Positions 29,417 to 38,343 of a DNA stretch of 39,303 nucleotides are shown here, one piece after another. Below the pieces are notes generated by a model. That model had not been told where the DNA came from. It did no database searches and saw only the letters and a program-made list of their open reading frames with translations. The stretch is from an uncultured Bacteroidales bacterium (lineage in GTDB: Bacteria; Bacteroidota; Bacteroidia; Bacteroidales; P3). Each line of letters starts with the position of its first letter. Position 1 is the stretch's first letter. Position numbers and translations under genes: made by a program. The stretch spans positions 1-39,303 of the forward strand of contig ONJY01000020.1 in NCBI GenBank assembly GCA_900318275.1. Reading direction: 5' to 3'.

Positions 29417-31240
29417 ATGAGGCTCGAACTACTTGCTCCGGCAAAGAATGCGGCGTTCGGCAAGGAGGCCGTCAACCACGGTGCTGACGCGCTGTATGTG
29501 GGTGCGCCAGCTTTTGGTGCGCGTGCTGCAGCAACAAATACTGTTGAAGATCTGGACGAGCTGGTTGCGTATGCCCATTTATATGGGGCTAAGGTCTTTG
29601 CCACAGTCAATACTCTCTTGTTTGATAATGAATTGGAGGCGGCCGTAAAGATGATACACCGTCTCTATGATATCGGTGTGGACGCCTTGATTATCCAGGA
29701 TATGGGGTTGCTGGAATGCAATCTACCGCCTATAGAGTTGCATGCCAGCACGCAATGTCACAATGCTAGCATTGAGCGCATAAAGTTCTTGGAACAAGCG
29801 GGTTTCAGTCGTGTCGTTCTGGCACGCGAAGTTTCTTTGGAGCAGATGAAGCAGATTCGTGCCGCAACCTCCGTCGATCTGGAGGCTTTTGTGCATGGTG
29901 CCCTCTGTGTCAGTTATAGTGGGCAATGCTACATGAGCCAGTATCTTAATGGTCGAAGTGGTAACAGGGGCTGTTGTTCGCAGCCTTGCCGTTCGTCATA
30001 CGACCTTTATGATGGCTCCGGACGGCTGTTGATAAAAGACCGACATCTGCTCTCGTTACGTGATTTCAATGCTTCACAACACCTTTGTTCCATGATAGAT
30101 GCCGGTATTTCTTCGTTCAAGATAGAAGGGCGTCTGAAAGATTTGTCATACGTGAAGAATGTGACGGCATATTATAGGCAATTGCTTGATAGCATGATGG
30201 ATGGCCATGAACCATCTTCATCAGGTCGGTGCACTTTCTTCTTCACGCCCGATGTTGACCGAACATTCAATCGTGGTTATACCGATTACTTCCTGTCTGA
30301 CAGACATCCGATGGCTTCATTCGAGACACAGAAGGCTCGTGGTAAGTATGTGGGCAAGGTGAAGTCCATCCGTGGTAACTATTTGGAAATTGCTGGTGAT
30401 GAGACGTTTGCCAACGGAGATGGCCTTTGTTATATTGGTGCTGACGGTCGTATGCAGGGTTTCTTGGTCAATGGTGTGAATGGGTGTCTTGTTACACCCA
30501 ACAAGATGCCGGAGATTAGCGTTGGTACTATGCTTTGGCGCAACAACGACCAGCGTTTCGAAAAGTTGCTTCAAGGGAAGACGGCAGAGCGTAAAGTCCG
30601 TGTTAATATGCGTTTTAGCGCCACGACTGATGGTTTCACTCTGGATGTAACCGATGAGGATGGCCTTTCGATATCTTCCGTCCTTGCGGCTGAACATACT
30701 CCGTCCAACGACCCAATTAATGCAAAGTCCCTTATAGTAAAGCAGTTGTCCAAGACAGGAGATACTCCGTTTGTGGTTTCAGAAGTTGATGATAGCACGG
30801 AAGGAGCGTTTTTTGTCCCGGCATCTTCGCTCAATCAATTGCGCAGAGATGCCCTGACGGCTCTTGCTGACCTGAGAATGAAGCATTTCCATCCTGTTGG
30901 CAAGCCGTTGGTTCACGCTGATACACCGTATTTTAGCGAAAACCTGGATTATAGAGCCAATGTAGTAAATGCGAAGGCGGATGAATTCTATAAACATCAT
31001 GGAGTAAAGAAGATAGAGCGTGGTATTGAGCAAACATTGGATTACGGCGGGAAAGCCTTGATGACAACAAAGTACTGTCTTCGTTACGAACTTGGCTGTT
31101 GTCTGAAAGGGAAGTGCAAGATAAAGCCCAAGATATCGCTTAAGGCCTCTGATGTCTTGGTTTTACGCAACAATAATCATCGTTTCCGCCTCGAATTCGA
31201 CTGTGCGGAGTGTCTTATGCGTATCTACGCAATAGATTGA
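29417..31240 (+). CDS. U32 peptidase-family protein (RNA hydroxylation type)
   Basis: A 607-residue protein of the U32 peptidase/collagenase-like family. The start is ATG 29417 (MRLELLAPAK); the open frame reaches 29327, but that adds a promoter-like AT-rich segment. Typical motifs are ELLAPAKNAAFGKEAVNHGA and LYVGAPAFGARAAATN at the N-terminus, HASTQCHNAS (~111-120) and GNRGCCSQPCR (~178-188). Family members of this length are now mainly linked to RNA hydroxylation (RlhA on 23S rRNA, TrhP on tRNA), and the CCSQPCR cysteines may bind a cofactor. The exact target is uncertain. It is alone on the plus strand and is followed 16 bases later by a convergent stop. Confidence 0.88.
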   Translation: MRLELLAPAKNAAFGKEAVNHGADALYVGAPAFGARAAATNTVEDLDELVAYAHLYGAKVFATVNTLLFDNELEAAVKMIHRLYDIGVDALIIQDMGLLECNLPPIELHASTQCHNASIERIKFLEQAGFSRVVLAREVSLEQMKQIRAATSVDLEAFVHGALCVSYSGQCYMSQYLNGRSGNRGCCSQPCRSSYDLYDGSGRLLIKDRHLLSLRDFNASQHLCSMIDAGISSFKIEGRLKDLSYVKNVTAYYRQLLDSMMDGHEPSSSGRCTFFFTPDVDRTFNRGYTDYFLSDRHPMASFETQKARGKYVGKVKSIRGNYLEIAGDETFANGDGLCYIGADGRMQGFLVNGVNGCLVTPNKMPEISVGTMLWRNNDQRFEKLLQGKTAERKVRVNMRFSATTDGFTLDVTDEDGLSISSVLAAEHTPSNDPINAKSLIVKQLSKTGDTPFVVSEVDDSTEGAFFVPASSLNQLRRDALTALADLRMKHFHPVGKPLVHADTPYFSENLDYRANVVNAKADEFYKHHGVKKIERGIEQTLDYGGKALMTTKYCLRYELGCCLKGKCKIKPKISLKASDVLVLRNNNHRFRLEFDCAECLMRIYAID

Positions 31241-31256
31241 AAGTAAGTTTTCTTGG

Positions 31257-31835
31257 TCAGGAATTGACCACCGCTGCGATGCCGCAACCCAGCAGCAGGA
31301 TGCAGGCGACTATCATCCAGCGGAGAGGTCGTATCGTTACTTTCTGGCGGCCGAACATTATCCCCGTGTAACCCAACAGCACCGAGCTGATGAATAGCGG
31401 CCAGATCGCCCAATGAACGTGTCCGGCAATAGGCATCACAAAACCGAGTCCTAATCCGATAAGCAGCACATTGATGCCGCTGGCTACGGACATTGCTATC
31501 ACGGAACTCCAGTTCCTTAGGTCAAATACCGGCAGTTGTGGCTTGCGCTTCAGGTGCGGCAGAAGCATTCTTAAAGCCACGAAGATAGCAAGTCCGAGGA
31601 AGATATATGCATTTGTGCGTGCATACAGTTGTGGGGCGTCGGCACCTTCGATGCGCAGCAGGTCGCCCAATGTGATGCCTAAAATGAATAGCAAGACGTA
31701 TATAGTTGCCGTAACAAACATGATTGCAAGGCCTTTCGTCAGTTTTACCGGTGTTGTTTCGGCACATCGGCGCATGAGGAGCATTGCCGTTACGCCGAAG
31801 GCGATAGAGAGGACGATGTATGTTGCTATAGACAT
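31257..31835 (-). CDS. MntP-like multi-pass membrane protein
   Basis: A 192-residue protein with about six hydrophobic segments. The middle motif SVASGINVLLIGLGLGFVMP resembles the MntP (manganese efflux pump) helix that usually reads SIDALAVGLSLG. Here the conserved Asp is replaced by Asn, and the first helix has no Asp. It may therefore be a divergent family member with another substrate or a lost pump. It overlaps the rsmA stop end by 10 bases (31826-31835) and is the last gene in the minus-strand run. I would call it MntP-like only. Confidence 0.65.
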   Translation of the reverse strand: MSIATYIVLSIAFGVTAMLLMRRCAETTPVKLTKGLAIMFVTATIYVLLFILGITLGDLLRIEGADAPQLYARTNAYIFLGLAIFVALRMLLPHLKRKPQLPVFDLRNWSSVIAMSVASGINVLLIGLGLGFVMPIAGHVHWAIWPLFISSVLLGYTGIMFGRQKVTIRPLRWMIVACILLLGCGIAAVVNS

Positions 31836-32593
31836 GATTCTATGGTTTTTGTGATTTCAATGAATTGTGCCACCGAGAGCTGCTCTGCGCGTTTTGCCAG
31901 TATTTCTTCACTTATTTTGTCGAGGGGCATATTAAGCTGTCTTAGTGCATTCCGTAGGGTCTTACGTCGTTGGTTGAAGCCGGCTTTTACCACTTGTGTG
32001 AATAGCTTTTCGTCACATTCCAAGCCCTTTACGTCATTCCGTTTGAGTCTTATTACCGCTGACTTTACTTTAGGTGGCGGGTTAAAGACATTCTCGTTTA
32101 CTGTGAAGAGGTATTCTATATTGTAGAACGCTGATAGCAAGACTGAAAGGATGCCGTAGGTCTTGCTTCCGGGGCCGGCGGCGACACGTTCCGCAACCTC
32201 TTTCTGGAACATTCCCACCACTTCGGTTACTTTGTCTCGGTTGTCAAATACTTTGAACAGTATCTGTGATGATATGTTGTAGGGGAAGTTGCCTATGATG
32301 TTGAAAGTATCTTGGAACAAGGATGTTAAGTCATATTGCAAGAAGTCGCCCTCAATCACGTCGAGGGTGGGGTAGTGGTCGTGTAGGTAAGCTACGCTTT
32401 CGCGGTCAATCTCAACTACATGGAAGTCAAGTTCCTCTTTTTTAATGAGATACTTCGTCAGCACCCCCATGCCGGGACCTATTTCCAGTACGTGGTTGGT
32501 CTCTGGCGAAAGGCTTTCCACTATCCGTTCGGCAATCTTCTCGTCGGTCAGGAAATGTTGCCCGAGGAACTTCTTTGCTTTTACTTCAGTCAT
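31826..32593 (-). CDS. rsmA: 16S rRNA dimethyladenosine transferase RsmA
   Basis: A 255-residue SAM-dependent methyltransferase (KsgA/RsmA) that dimethylates A1518 and A1519 in the 3' hairpin of 16S rRNA. The N-terminal KKFLGQHFL (~7-15), SAM motif EIGPGMGVLTKYLI (~37-50), VEIDRES, and the catalytic motif NFPYN (~119-123) are all present. The C-terminal RRKTLRNALR closes it. The start overlaps the stop of the TPR gene by 4 bases. With ybeY and mnmG in the same window, several RNA-maturation genes are near the origin. Confidence 0.96.
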   Translation of the reverse strand: MTEVKAKKFLGQHFLTDEKIAERIVESLSPETNHVLEIGPGMGVLTKYLIKKEELDFHVVEIDRESVAYLHDHYPTLDVIEGDFLQYDLTSLFQDTFNIIGNFPYNISSQILFKVFDNRDKVTEVVGMFQKEVAERVAAGPGSKTYGILSVLLSAFYNIEYLFTVNENVFNPPPKVKSAVIRLKRNDVKGLECDEKLFTQVVKAGFNQRRKTLRNALRQLNMPLDKISEEILAKRAEQLSVAQFIEITKTIESCL

Positions 32594-34413
32594 CTTGTCT
32601 TCAATGCGTTATATCGTTTGCGTGCGTTGTCGGCATACAAGCTGTTCGGGTAGTCGAGAAGCAGCTTTTCATAGCATTCCATTGCTTTGGCTTTGTTGCC
32701 CAGCTTGTCCTCGTTCAGTTCGGCCATCATCATCAGCGCATCGTCGGCTGTGATGTCGTAGGGGTAGAAGTCCACTACCTTCTGCAGCAGCGAGTCGGCC
32801 TCCGTGTAGCGTGCTTGTTTCATGCGTATCTGTGCTTTCCGCATCAGTACCTCGTCGAGCAGCGGGTGTGACAGGTTGTGCGTCTCTATATTTGTATAGC
32901 CCTCCCATGCCGACTCAAGCATCCCGCGGTAGAGCATCAGGTCGGCGTCGGCGAAGGTCTCCAGCGTCGTGTAGGTGCTGTCGTCTTCCATGTTGTCCGA
33001 AATCAGCAGCGACAGCTCCATGGCGTCGTTGGCCACAAGCTTGCTTGTCGACGCCCTCAGCACTCTGAGCTGCGAGTTGGCCCATTTGAAGTCGTGGTTG
33101 TAATAGGACAGCTTGGCGTTTTTGTATTTGGCCATAGCGCCGAGCACGTCGTTGGGGTTGGCTTTCTCCACCTGCATGTACAGCAGCGAGGCGTCCCACA
33201 CCTCGCCGGCGAAGAGCAGTAGGTCGCCCAGTTCAAGCTTCACCTCGTCGCGCACCTGCTTCTTCAGACGCGGCATCTCAAGTATATCGTCCAGTATGTC
33301 GGCGGCTGCCTGTGCGTCGCCGCCGTGATATCCCGTCAAGGTGGCGTAGTTGCGCATCAGGGTGACGGTATTCTCGTTCTTGCCGAGTTCCTCGAATGCT
33401 GTTGTGTATTTTTGGCGTAGTGCGGCCAGCTGTTTCTCGTCGATACGGTAGTTGTGGTTGATTTTTGCAAATTCCACCTCCAGCTCTCCCACGCGCGCTT
33501 CGAAGTAGTTGGGGCTTTCTTTGCCAAGAATCTGTATGTGGCGGTATCCGTCGGCGGCAACATCCAGCGCCCCGTTGCTTTGCGCTATCTTGGCCACACG
33601 AAGCACCTGCTGCCCACCCTTCTCGGGGAAGCGTGCGTCCACGGCTTCGGCCTGCTCCAGCGCGAAGGCAAAGTCTTTCTGCTGCAGCGCAAACCATATC
33701 ATCATCTCAAGGTACGTCCTGTTGTCGGGATGTTCGCGCACGCGGTTCACCAGTTCCCGTTTCACCCCTACCGCCAGCTTGCCGTCGGGGGCTTCACGCA
33801 GCGTGCGTTGCATCGACACCTGTACCGAACTTATCATCCCCGGCTGGTGATCCAGCAGGTCAAAGTATTCGGCCGTCATCGCGCTGTAGTCGCCCATGGC
33901 TTGGTACACGCCCACCAGCTCGTTGAAGTACAGCAACCTGTTGCCGGTCTTCTCCCTCGCCTTGAGGTATGTGCGTGCCGCATAGTCGGGCCGTCCGGCG
34001 TTGACGAAGGCCATCGCCAGGTCTTGTACGGGTTGGAGGTTTGACGTGAGTTTCTCGATGGCCTTGTCGAAGCATTTCAGGGCCTTCTTCTCCTCTTTCT
34101 GCTTCAGGTACACGCTGCCCTCGTCGACGTAAAGGTAAAGGTCCTTGGGGTTGTTTTTCTGCCTGCGCTCCACGAGCTTCAAGGCGTCGCGGTATTCCCC
34201 CAATTCCATGTACGTCGACAACAGCCTCTGGTAGTAGTATTTCTGCGACGTACGTTTGTAGAGGCTTTCATAGAGTTGCGCCGCCTGCTCGTATTCACCG
34301 TGGTCGTAATAGTAGGCAGCCGTCTGCTCCTGGTTATCCTGGGCGACGGCGTGAGGGGCACCTATACACGATGCCAACAAGCATGCTACCAGTATTATAC
34401 GGTGTTTTTTCAT
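32590..34413 (-). CDS. Exported TPR-repeat protein
   Basis: A 607-residue protein. I start it at ATG 34413 (MKKHRIILVACLLAS); the longer open frame runs into the tRNA-Lys gene. The signal peptide is followed by AVAQDNQ; a lipobox-like LASC at Cys16 leaves a lipoprotein possible. The rest is helical with at least 10 TPR-like repeats, clear at ~30-140 (YYYDHGEYEQAAQLYESLYK, YLKQKEEKKALKCFDKAIEK) and ~510-600 (ARYTEADSLLQKVVDFYP, KAMECYEKLLLDYPNSLYAD). It is probably a periplasmic or outer-membrane scaffold. A terminator for the tRNA ends 2 bases before the start codon, so its promoter is puzzling. It overlaps rsmA by 4 bases. Confidence 0.85.
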   Translation of the reverse strand: MKKHRIILVACLLASCIGAPHAVAQDNQEQTAAYYYDHGEYEQAAQLYESLYKRTSQKYYYQRLLSTYMELGEYRDALKLVERRQKNNPKDLYLYVDEGSVYLKQKEEKKALKCFDKAIEKLTSNLQPVQDLAMAFVNAGRPDYAARTYLKAREKTGNRLLYFNELVGVYQAMGDYSAMTAEYFDLLDHQPGMISSVQVSMQRTLREAPDGKLAVGVKRELVNRVREHPDNRTYLEMMIWFALQQKDFAFALEQAEAVDARFPEKGGQQVLRVAKIAQSNGALDVAADGYRHIQILGKESPNYFEARVGELEVEFAKINHNYRIDEKQLAALRQKYTTAFEELGKNENTVTLMRNYATLTGYHGGDAQAAADILDDILEMPRLKKQVRDEVKLELGDLLLFAGEVWDASLLYMQVEKANPNDVLGAMAKYKNAKLSYYNHDFKWANSQLRVLRASTSKLVANDAMELSLLISDNMEDDSTYTTLETFADADLMLYRGMLESAWEGYTNIETHNLSHPLLDEVLMRKAQIRMKQARYTEADSLLQKVVDFYPYDITADDALMMMAELNEDKLGNKAKAMECYEKLLLDYPNSLYADNARKRYNALKTR

Positions 34414-34414
34414 A

Positions 34415-34442
34415 CAAAAAAACCGGAATCTTGCATCCGGTT
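34415..34442 (-). terminator. Terminator of tRNA-Lys
   Basis: On the minus strand AACCGGA (34442-34436) pairs with TCCGGTT (34427-34421) around an 8-base loop, followed by T7 (34422-34416). It lies immediately before the TPR start codon at 34413. Confidence 0.8.
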
Positions 34443-34451
34443 CTTGTTGTT

Positions 34452-34527
34452 TGGTGACCCAGCTGGGGCTCGAACCCAGGACCCCAACATTAAAAGTGTT
34501 GTGCTCTACCTGCTGAGCTACTGAGTC
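34452..34527 (-). tRNA. tRNA-Lys (anticodon TTT)
   Basis: The minus strand gives a 76-base tRNA with encoded CCA. The acceptor GACTCAG pairs with CTGGGTC, the anticodon loop is CTTTTAA (anticodon at 34494-34492), and the T arm reads CTGGG TTCGAGC CCCAG. It decodes AAA and AAG. Confidence 0.95.
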
Positions 34528-34565
34528 AGTCTTTCGACACTGTTCTCTTCCCTTGAAAGAGTTTG

Positions 34566-34596
34566 CAAAAGTACTACTTTTTTCCAATACGACAAA
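34566..34596 (-). promoter_or_regulatory. Promoter of tRNA-Lys
   Basis: On the minus strand: TTTG (34596-34593), 19 bases, then TACTTTTG (34573-34566) followed by CA. It matches the TTTG/TAnnTTTG promoter and lies ~40 bases before the tRNA 5' end. Confidence 0.75.
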
Positions 34597-34744
34597 GAAA
34601 AATATTAAAAAAGTTTCTTCTATCGCGTGCATCAGTCATGTACACAGCACTATAGCAACATCGCGTCTGCGTGCCGCCAACGATTGTTTATGCTCTCTTT
34701 TTATAAAAAACTGCCGTCCGCAGGGCCGTTTTTGACCCTTCGCG

Positions 34745-35545
34745 TCATGGGATTCCCGGCGGCTCGGCGGCATCATCTGTCGCAACCTCGTCGTTTTTTG
34801 TCGCCACCTCGGCTCTGGCCTCCGGAGCCCTGCTGCTGCCTTCGGCCAGATCTACAAACTCCTGCCATTGGCTGTCGACAGGCATATAGCGCCCGCGCTC
34901 CTCGTAGTGGCTCACGCGCCCCATGCCGATATACGTCGAGTTCGATGCGCGACCCTCTTTGTCAACAACGAAGCCATAGAGGTGAACCTCATGACCTGCC
35001 CACGCCGTGGGGAGCCGCAGGGCCACCTGCTTGCTGCGCCTTGCCGCCGCTGCCGACAGGATGCCGGCACCCAGGTCGGGCGCATATACATAAAGGTATA
35101 CGCTGTCGTCGCCCGAAGCGCGCAGCGCCATACTATTCTTCTCAAAATCAACGCTCACCGTCTCGTCCTGCTCGAAGCGCGGCTGTTTGAAGTATACATC
35201 GGCGGCCGATCCTGCGGCAATCTTCAGCTGCGCGTAGTCGACCCTCACCACTCCCTCCTCGCGGTGGAAGTGCTGTTTGTTCTTCAACACGAAGTAGTTG
35301 CCTTCAGTCATCTGCGCGTCCATCGACTGCTGGCGGAAACCCAGGCGAAGGGCCCCGTTGGCTTGCGACGCGAAACGCACCATGCTCACGAACCAGTCGC
35401 GCTGCTTCTGCTGCAGCTCCGTGTTCGGGTAGTTTATGGCGTGCCGGTAGACGCGGATGCAGGGCCGGCCGCGCCACGTGTAGCCGACCACCATGCCCAG
35501 TTTTCCGCTGAATCCGCCCAGCACTCCTTGGTAAATCTTGCCCAT
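34745..35545 (-). CDS. DUF6266-family protein
   Basis: A 266-residue protein starting at ATG 35545 (MGKIYQGVLGGFSGKLGMVV); the frame extends 12 codons further, but MGKI...GGFSGK is the family's usual N-terminus. Families with this beginning (GxxGGFSGKxGxVVGxxWRG) are common and poorly understood in Bacteroidota. The middle is beta-rich and the last ~30 residues are low complexity (AEVATKNDEVATDDAAEPP). No signal peptide. The function is unknown; some resemble phage-like structural or surface proteins, but no phage gene is nearby. It stands alone, with large intergenic regions on both sides. Confidence 0.72.
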   Translation of the reverse strand: MGKIYQGVLGGFSGKLGMVVGYTWRGRPCIRVYRHAINYPNTELQQKQRDWFVSMVRFASQANGALRLGFRQQSMDAQMTEGNYFVLKNKQHFHREEGVVRVDYAQLKIAAGSAADVYFKQPRFEQDETVSVDFEKNSMALRASGDDSVYLYVYAPDLGAGILSAAAARRSKQVALRLPTAWAGHEVHLYGFVVDKEGRASNSTYIGMGRVSHYEERGRYMPVDSQWQEFVDLAEGSSRAPEARAEVATKNDEVATDDAAEPPGIP

Positions 35546-36010
35546 ACCGATGTTTTTTTTTCTCTTTACGGCATAACGCACGTCGGCGTCTTATATTGTG
35601 TGAAGAGACATTTTTTCTTGAAGACAGACAGAAGAGCAAAGGAAGAAGATAGAGAGCCTAATCTACACCGGGACACCACCTTGTCTCAAGGCGAAAAGAC
35701 GCCGCAAACACCCTTTTCAAGATTCGTGAAACCGCGCTTTTTGTCCCTCAACAATCCGCACTCTGTCAGCCCTTTACATACTCTATCTTCTTCATTACAC
35801 TTTAGTTGCTCTTTAATCGCTATTTAGTTTCGCTTTATTATGTCATACTTTTATAAGAGATAATAACCAGAAATATATGTTGTGATAAGGTTATTATCCT
35901 TCTTTTCATCGGTTATCAATATTGTTTCTGCCGTCCTTCGTGTTTGGCGAAGGCTAGTCGGGTGGGGCGGAAGGGAGCAATAAAAATGGTGAAACTGCGT
36001 TATTGGTGAC
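35546..36010. other. Intergenic region, no gene seen
   Basis: A 465-base AT-rich stretch between divergent DUF6266 and aroB. It contains a 10-base inverted repeat (35859-35898) and a small hairpin CCTTCG/CGAAGG (35935-35953). I see no coding region or RNA gene. Confidence 0.65.
35859..35898. repeat. 10-base inverted repeat upstream of aroB
   Basis: GATAATAACC (35859-35868) and GGTTATTATC (35889-35898) are perfect complements around 20 AT-rich bases, ~110 bases before aroB. The spacing would suit an operator for a dimeric regulator or a leader stem. Confidence 0.65.
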
Positions 36011-37048
36011 ATGATGAAACAAGGGAAAATCGTTTTTGGCGGCCTGACGTCGTTGGCCCGAATGCTGCGGGCGGAAGGGTGGCGCGATGCGCGCTACACC
36101 GTGCTGCTCGACGAGAACACTTTTGAGAACTGCCTGCCGGCCCTCGTGTCGAGGGTCGAGGCGCTGCAGGAGGCCGAGTTCATCGAGGTGCCTGTGGGTG
36201 AGGAGTGCAAGAGCCTCGAGGTGGCGGCTCAGGTGTGGCAGACGCTGCTTGAGTCGGGTGCCGACCGGCAGGCGGTGCTGGTGTGTCTCGGCGGCGGCGC
36301 CGTGTGCGACCTTGGCGGCTTCGTGGCTGCCGGCTACAAGCGCGGCATCCGTCACATCAACGTGCCGACGTCGCTCCTCGCTATGGTCGACGCCGCCATA
36401 GGTGGCAAGACGGCCATCGACTTCGGCGGCGTGAAGAACAGCATCGGCCATTTCTATCCCGCCGAGCTCACGGTCGTCGAGCCCTCGTTCCTGGTCACCC
36501 TCCCGCAGGCGGAGCTCCTCAACGGCCAGATGGAGATGGTCAAGACCGCCGCCGTCTGCGATGCGTCGCTCTACGGCCGACTGCTGTCGGGCGATACAAT
36601 AGACAAGGACGACATCAAGGCGGTGGCGCAGCTCAAGGCGCGTGTCGTCAAAGCCGACCCTTACGACCATGGAATCAGGCGTATACTGAACTTCGGCCAC
36701 ACCTTCGGCCATGCCGTCGAGTTGCATTCCAACCTGCCCCACGGCCTTGCCGTAGGCATCGGTATGAAGGTTGCCATGTACCTCTCGGTAAAGAAAATAG
36801 GCCTGTCGGAAGAGGTCTACAGCGCATATTCCCAATGGCTTAAGGCTCGGCTGGCCGCCGTCGGCCGCCAGCTGCCCGCTTATGGGTTGAAGGACATCGA
36901 GCAGATGCTCCCCTTGATGCACCAGGACAAGAAAAACACCGCAGAAGGGCTGCGGTGTGTGTTGTTGCAAGAGCCTGGCGCTGCGGTCATCGACGTCACG
37001 GTCGACGACAACGAGGTGCGCGACGCGCTGCTCAAGCTGGCACGATGA
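36011..37048 (+). CDS. aroB: 3-dehydroquinate synthase
   Basis: A 345-residue cytosolic NAD- and zinc-dependent enzyme for the second step of the shikimate pathway (DAHP to 3-dehydroquinate). The motif CLGGGAVCDLGGFVAAGYKRG (~94-114) is followed by NVPTSLLAMVDAAIGGKTAID (~117-137), GVKNSIGHFY (~140-149), and the zinc-binding FGHTFGHAVE (~234-243). A second ATG at 36014 could also be the start. Convergent with the aspartate kinase gene; their last 17 bases overlap (37032-37048). Upstream is the 465-base AT-rich region with the inverted repeat. Confidence 0.96.
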   Translation: MMKQGKIVFGGLTSLARMLRAEGWRDARYTVLLDENTFENCLPALVSRVEALQEAEFIEVPVGEECKSLEVAAQVWQTLLESGADRQAVLVCLGGGAVCDLGGFVAAGYKRGIRHINVPTSLLAMVDAAIGGKTAIDFGGVKNSIGHFYPAELTVVEPSFLVTLPQAELLNGQMEMVKTAAVCDASLYGRLLSGDTIDKDDIKAVAQLKARVVKADPYDHGIRRILNFGHTFGHAVELHSNLPHGLAVGIGMKVAMYLSVKKIGLSEEVYSAYSQWLKARLAAVGRQLPAYGLKDIEQMLPLMHQDKKNTAEGLRCVLLQEPGAAVIDVTVDDNEVRDALLKLAR

Positions 37049-38303
37049 GTTGCTCGGTGGTGCGGCTGCGCTGCTCGAGGAGTATGGGTCGGCCGGCGAC
37101 GATGCTGTCGATGACCTGCTGGGTGTAGTAGCGGATGGTTATGAGCTGCAGGTTGTCGTTGTAACGTACACGGAACATGTTTTTTAGCTCCTCTATGAGG
37201 GGTTGCACCAGCTGCGGGTTGTTGTCGATGCAGATGGAGAAGCTCAGGGCCGAGTTCTGCATGAGGTTCACGCGGATGCCTATCTTGCTGAGTATGCCGA
37301 AGATGACCTGCAGGTTGTCCTCGGCTATGAAGGAGTAGTCGCGTGGCAGTATGGAGAGCAGTATCTGGTTGTTCTTGAAGATGTACAGGGGGGTCTCGGG
37401 GCTGATAGTATGGTAGTTGCCTATTGCCGAGCCGTCGCCCTGCGGGGTGATGAACGAGCGTATGTAGAGGGGTATGCCTTTGTTCTGGATGGGCTTCACG
37501 GTCTTGGGATGGATGACCGAGGCGCCGTAGTAAGCCAGCTCAATGGCCTCGTTGTATGGTATTTGGTTTATCTTTACGGTATCGGGGAAGTACTTGGGGT
37601 CGGCGTTGAGGAAGCCCGGCACATCCTTCCAGATGGTGATGTTCTCGGCACCGAGGCAGTAGGCGAGGATGGAGGCCGAGTAGTCGGAGCCCTCGCGTCC
37701 CAGCGTGGTGGTGTGGCCGTCAGTGGTGCCGCCGATAAAGCCCTGCGTTATAATGACCTGATGACGGCTTAGTGTCTCGTTACCGGCGACGAGGTGCTGA
37801 CAGGCGGCTTGCGTCTTCGTCCAGTCGACGTGTCCCTCGCGGTAATGGTTGTCGGTGATGATCAGCTGGCGTGCGTCGAGCCATTGGGTACTGATTCCAT
37901 GACTGTTGAGGTATTCGGCGATGATTGTTGTGGAGATGAGCTCGCCGAAAGAGACCACCTGGTCGTAGTTGTAGTTATATTGTTCGTTGGAGGGTTGCAG
38001 GGAGTTGAGTGTGCCGTCGAGCTTGCGGAGCAGCACCTGTACGGCATTGTCGGCGTCGTCGACGCATGGAATCAGCTCTTTATATATCTCCTGATGGTAC
38101 TCCTCGAGCTGTCTGCGGAGCTCGTGGGTGTCGTCGGTCACGCCGGGCACGAGCTTCTCCAGCAGGTTGGTGGTCTTGCCCATAGCCGAGACGACCACGA
38201 CCAGCGGCTTGCCGGGTTCCAGGTGCGACTGTACTATCTGCGCCATGTTGCGCACCGCGTCGGCGCTGTTGACCGAGGCGCCACCGAACTTGAATACCTT
38301 CAT
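37032..38303 (-). CDS. Aspartate kinase
   Basis: A 423-residue monofunctional aspartokinase that makes aspartyl phosphate from aspartate and ATP, the first step to lysine, threonine and methionine. The N-terminal kinase motif is KFGGASVNSADAVRNM (~4-19), with GFIGGTTDGHTTTLGREGSDYSAS (~189-212, ending in the typical GREGSDYSA). The C-terminal ~130 residues are the ACT regulatory region, which suggests feedback control by an end-product amino acid. The 3' end overlaps the aroB 3' end by 17 bases. An 11-base direct repeat lies before its start, toward smpB. Confidence 0.93.
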   Translation of the reverse strand: MKVFKFGGASVNSADAVRNMAQIVQSHLEPGKPLVVVVSAMGKTTNLLEKLVPGVTDDTHELRRQLEEYHQEIYKELIPCVDDADNAVQVLLRKLDGTLNSLQPSNEQYNYNYDQVVSFGELISTTIIAEYLNSHGISTQWLDARQLIITDNHYREGHVDWTKTQAACQHLVAGNETLSRHQVIITQGFIGGTTDGHTTTLGREGSDYSASILAYCLGAENITIWKDVPGFLNADPKYFPDTVKINQIPYNEAIELAYYGASVIHPKTVKPIQNKGIPLYIRSFITPQGDGSAIGNYHTISPETPLYIFKNNQILLSILPRDYSFIAEDNLQVIFGILSKIGIRVNLMQNSALSFSICIDNNPQLVQPLIEELKNMFRVRYNDNLQLITIRYYTQQVIDSIVAGRPILLEQRSRTTEQLIVPA

Positions 38304-38307
38304 TTGT

Positions 38308-38341
38308 CTTAACTGCTTTGCTACTGACTACTTAACTGCTT
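38308..38341. repeat. 11-base direct repeat between smpB and the aspartokinase gene
   Basis: CTTAACTGCTT occurs at 38308-38318 and again at 38331-38341, filling most of the 40-base gap between the two genes. Confidence 0.75.
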
Positions 38342-38343
38342 GA

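Noticed and set aside
34414-34632. N-terminal extension of the TPR protein to an upstream start
   Set aside because: This stretch translates the tRNA-Lys gene and its terminator, so it is not protein-coding.
34697-34725. Possible terminator downstream of the DUF6266 gene
   Set aside because: Only a 4-base stem can be formed before the T run on the minus strand; too weak to call.
35954-36970. Minus-strand open frame antisense to aroB
   Set aside because: aroB motifs are unambiguous; this is a shadow frame.
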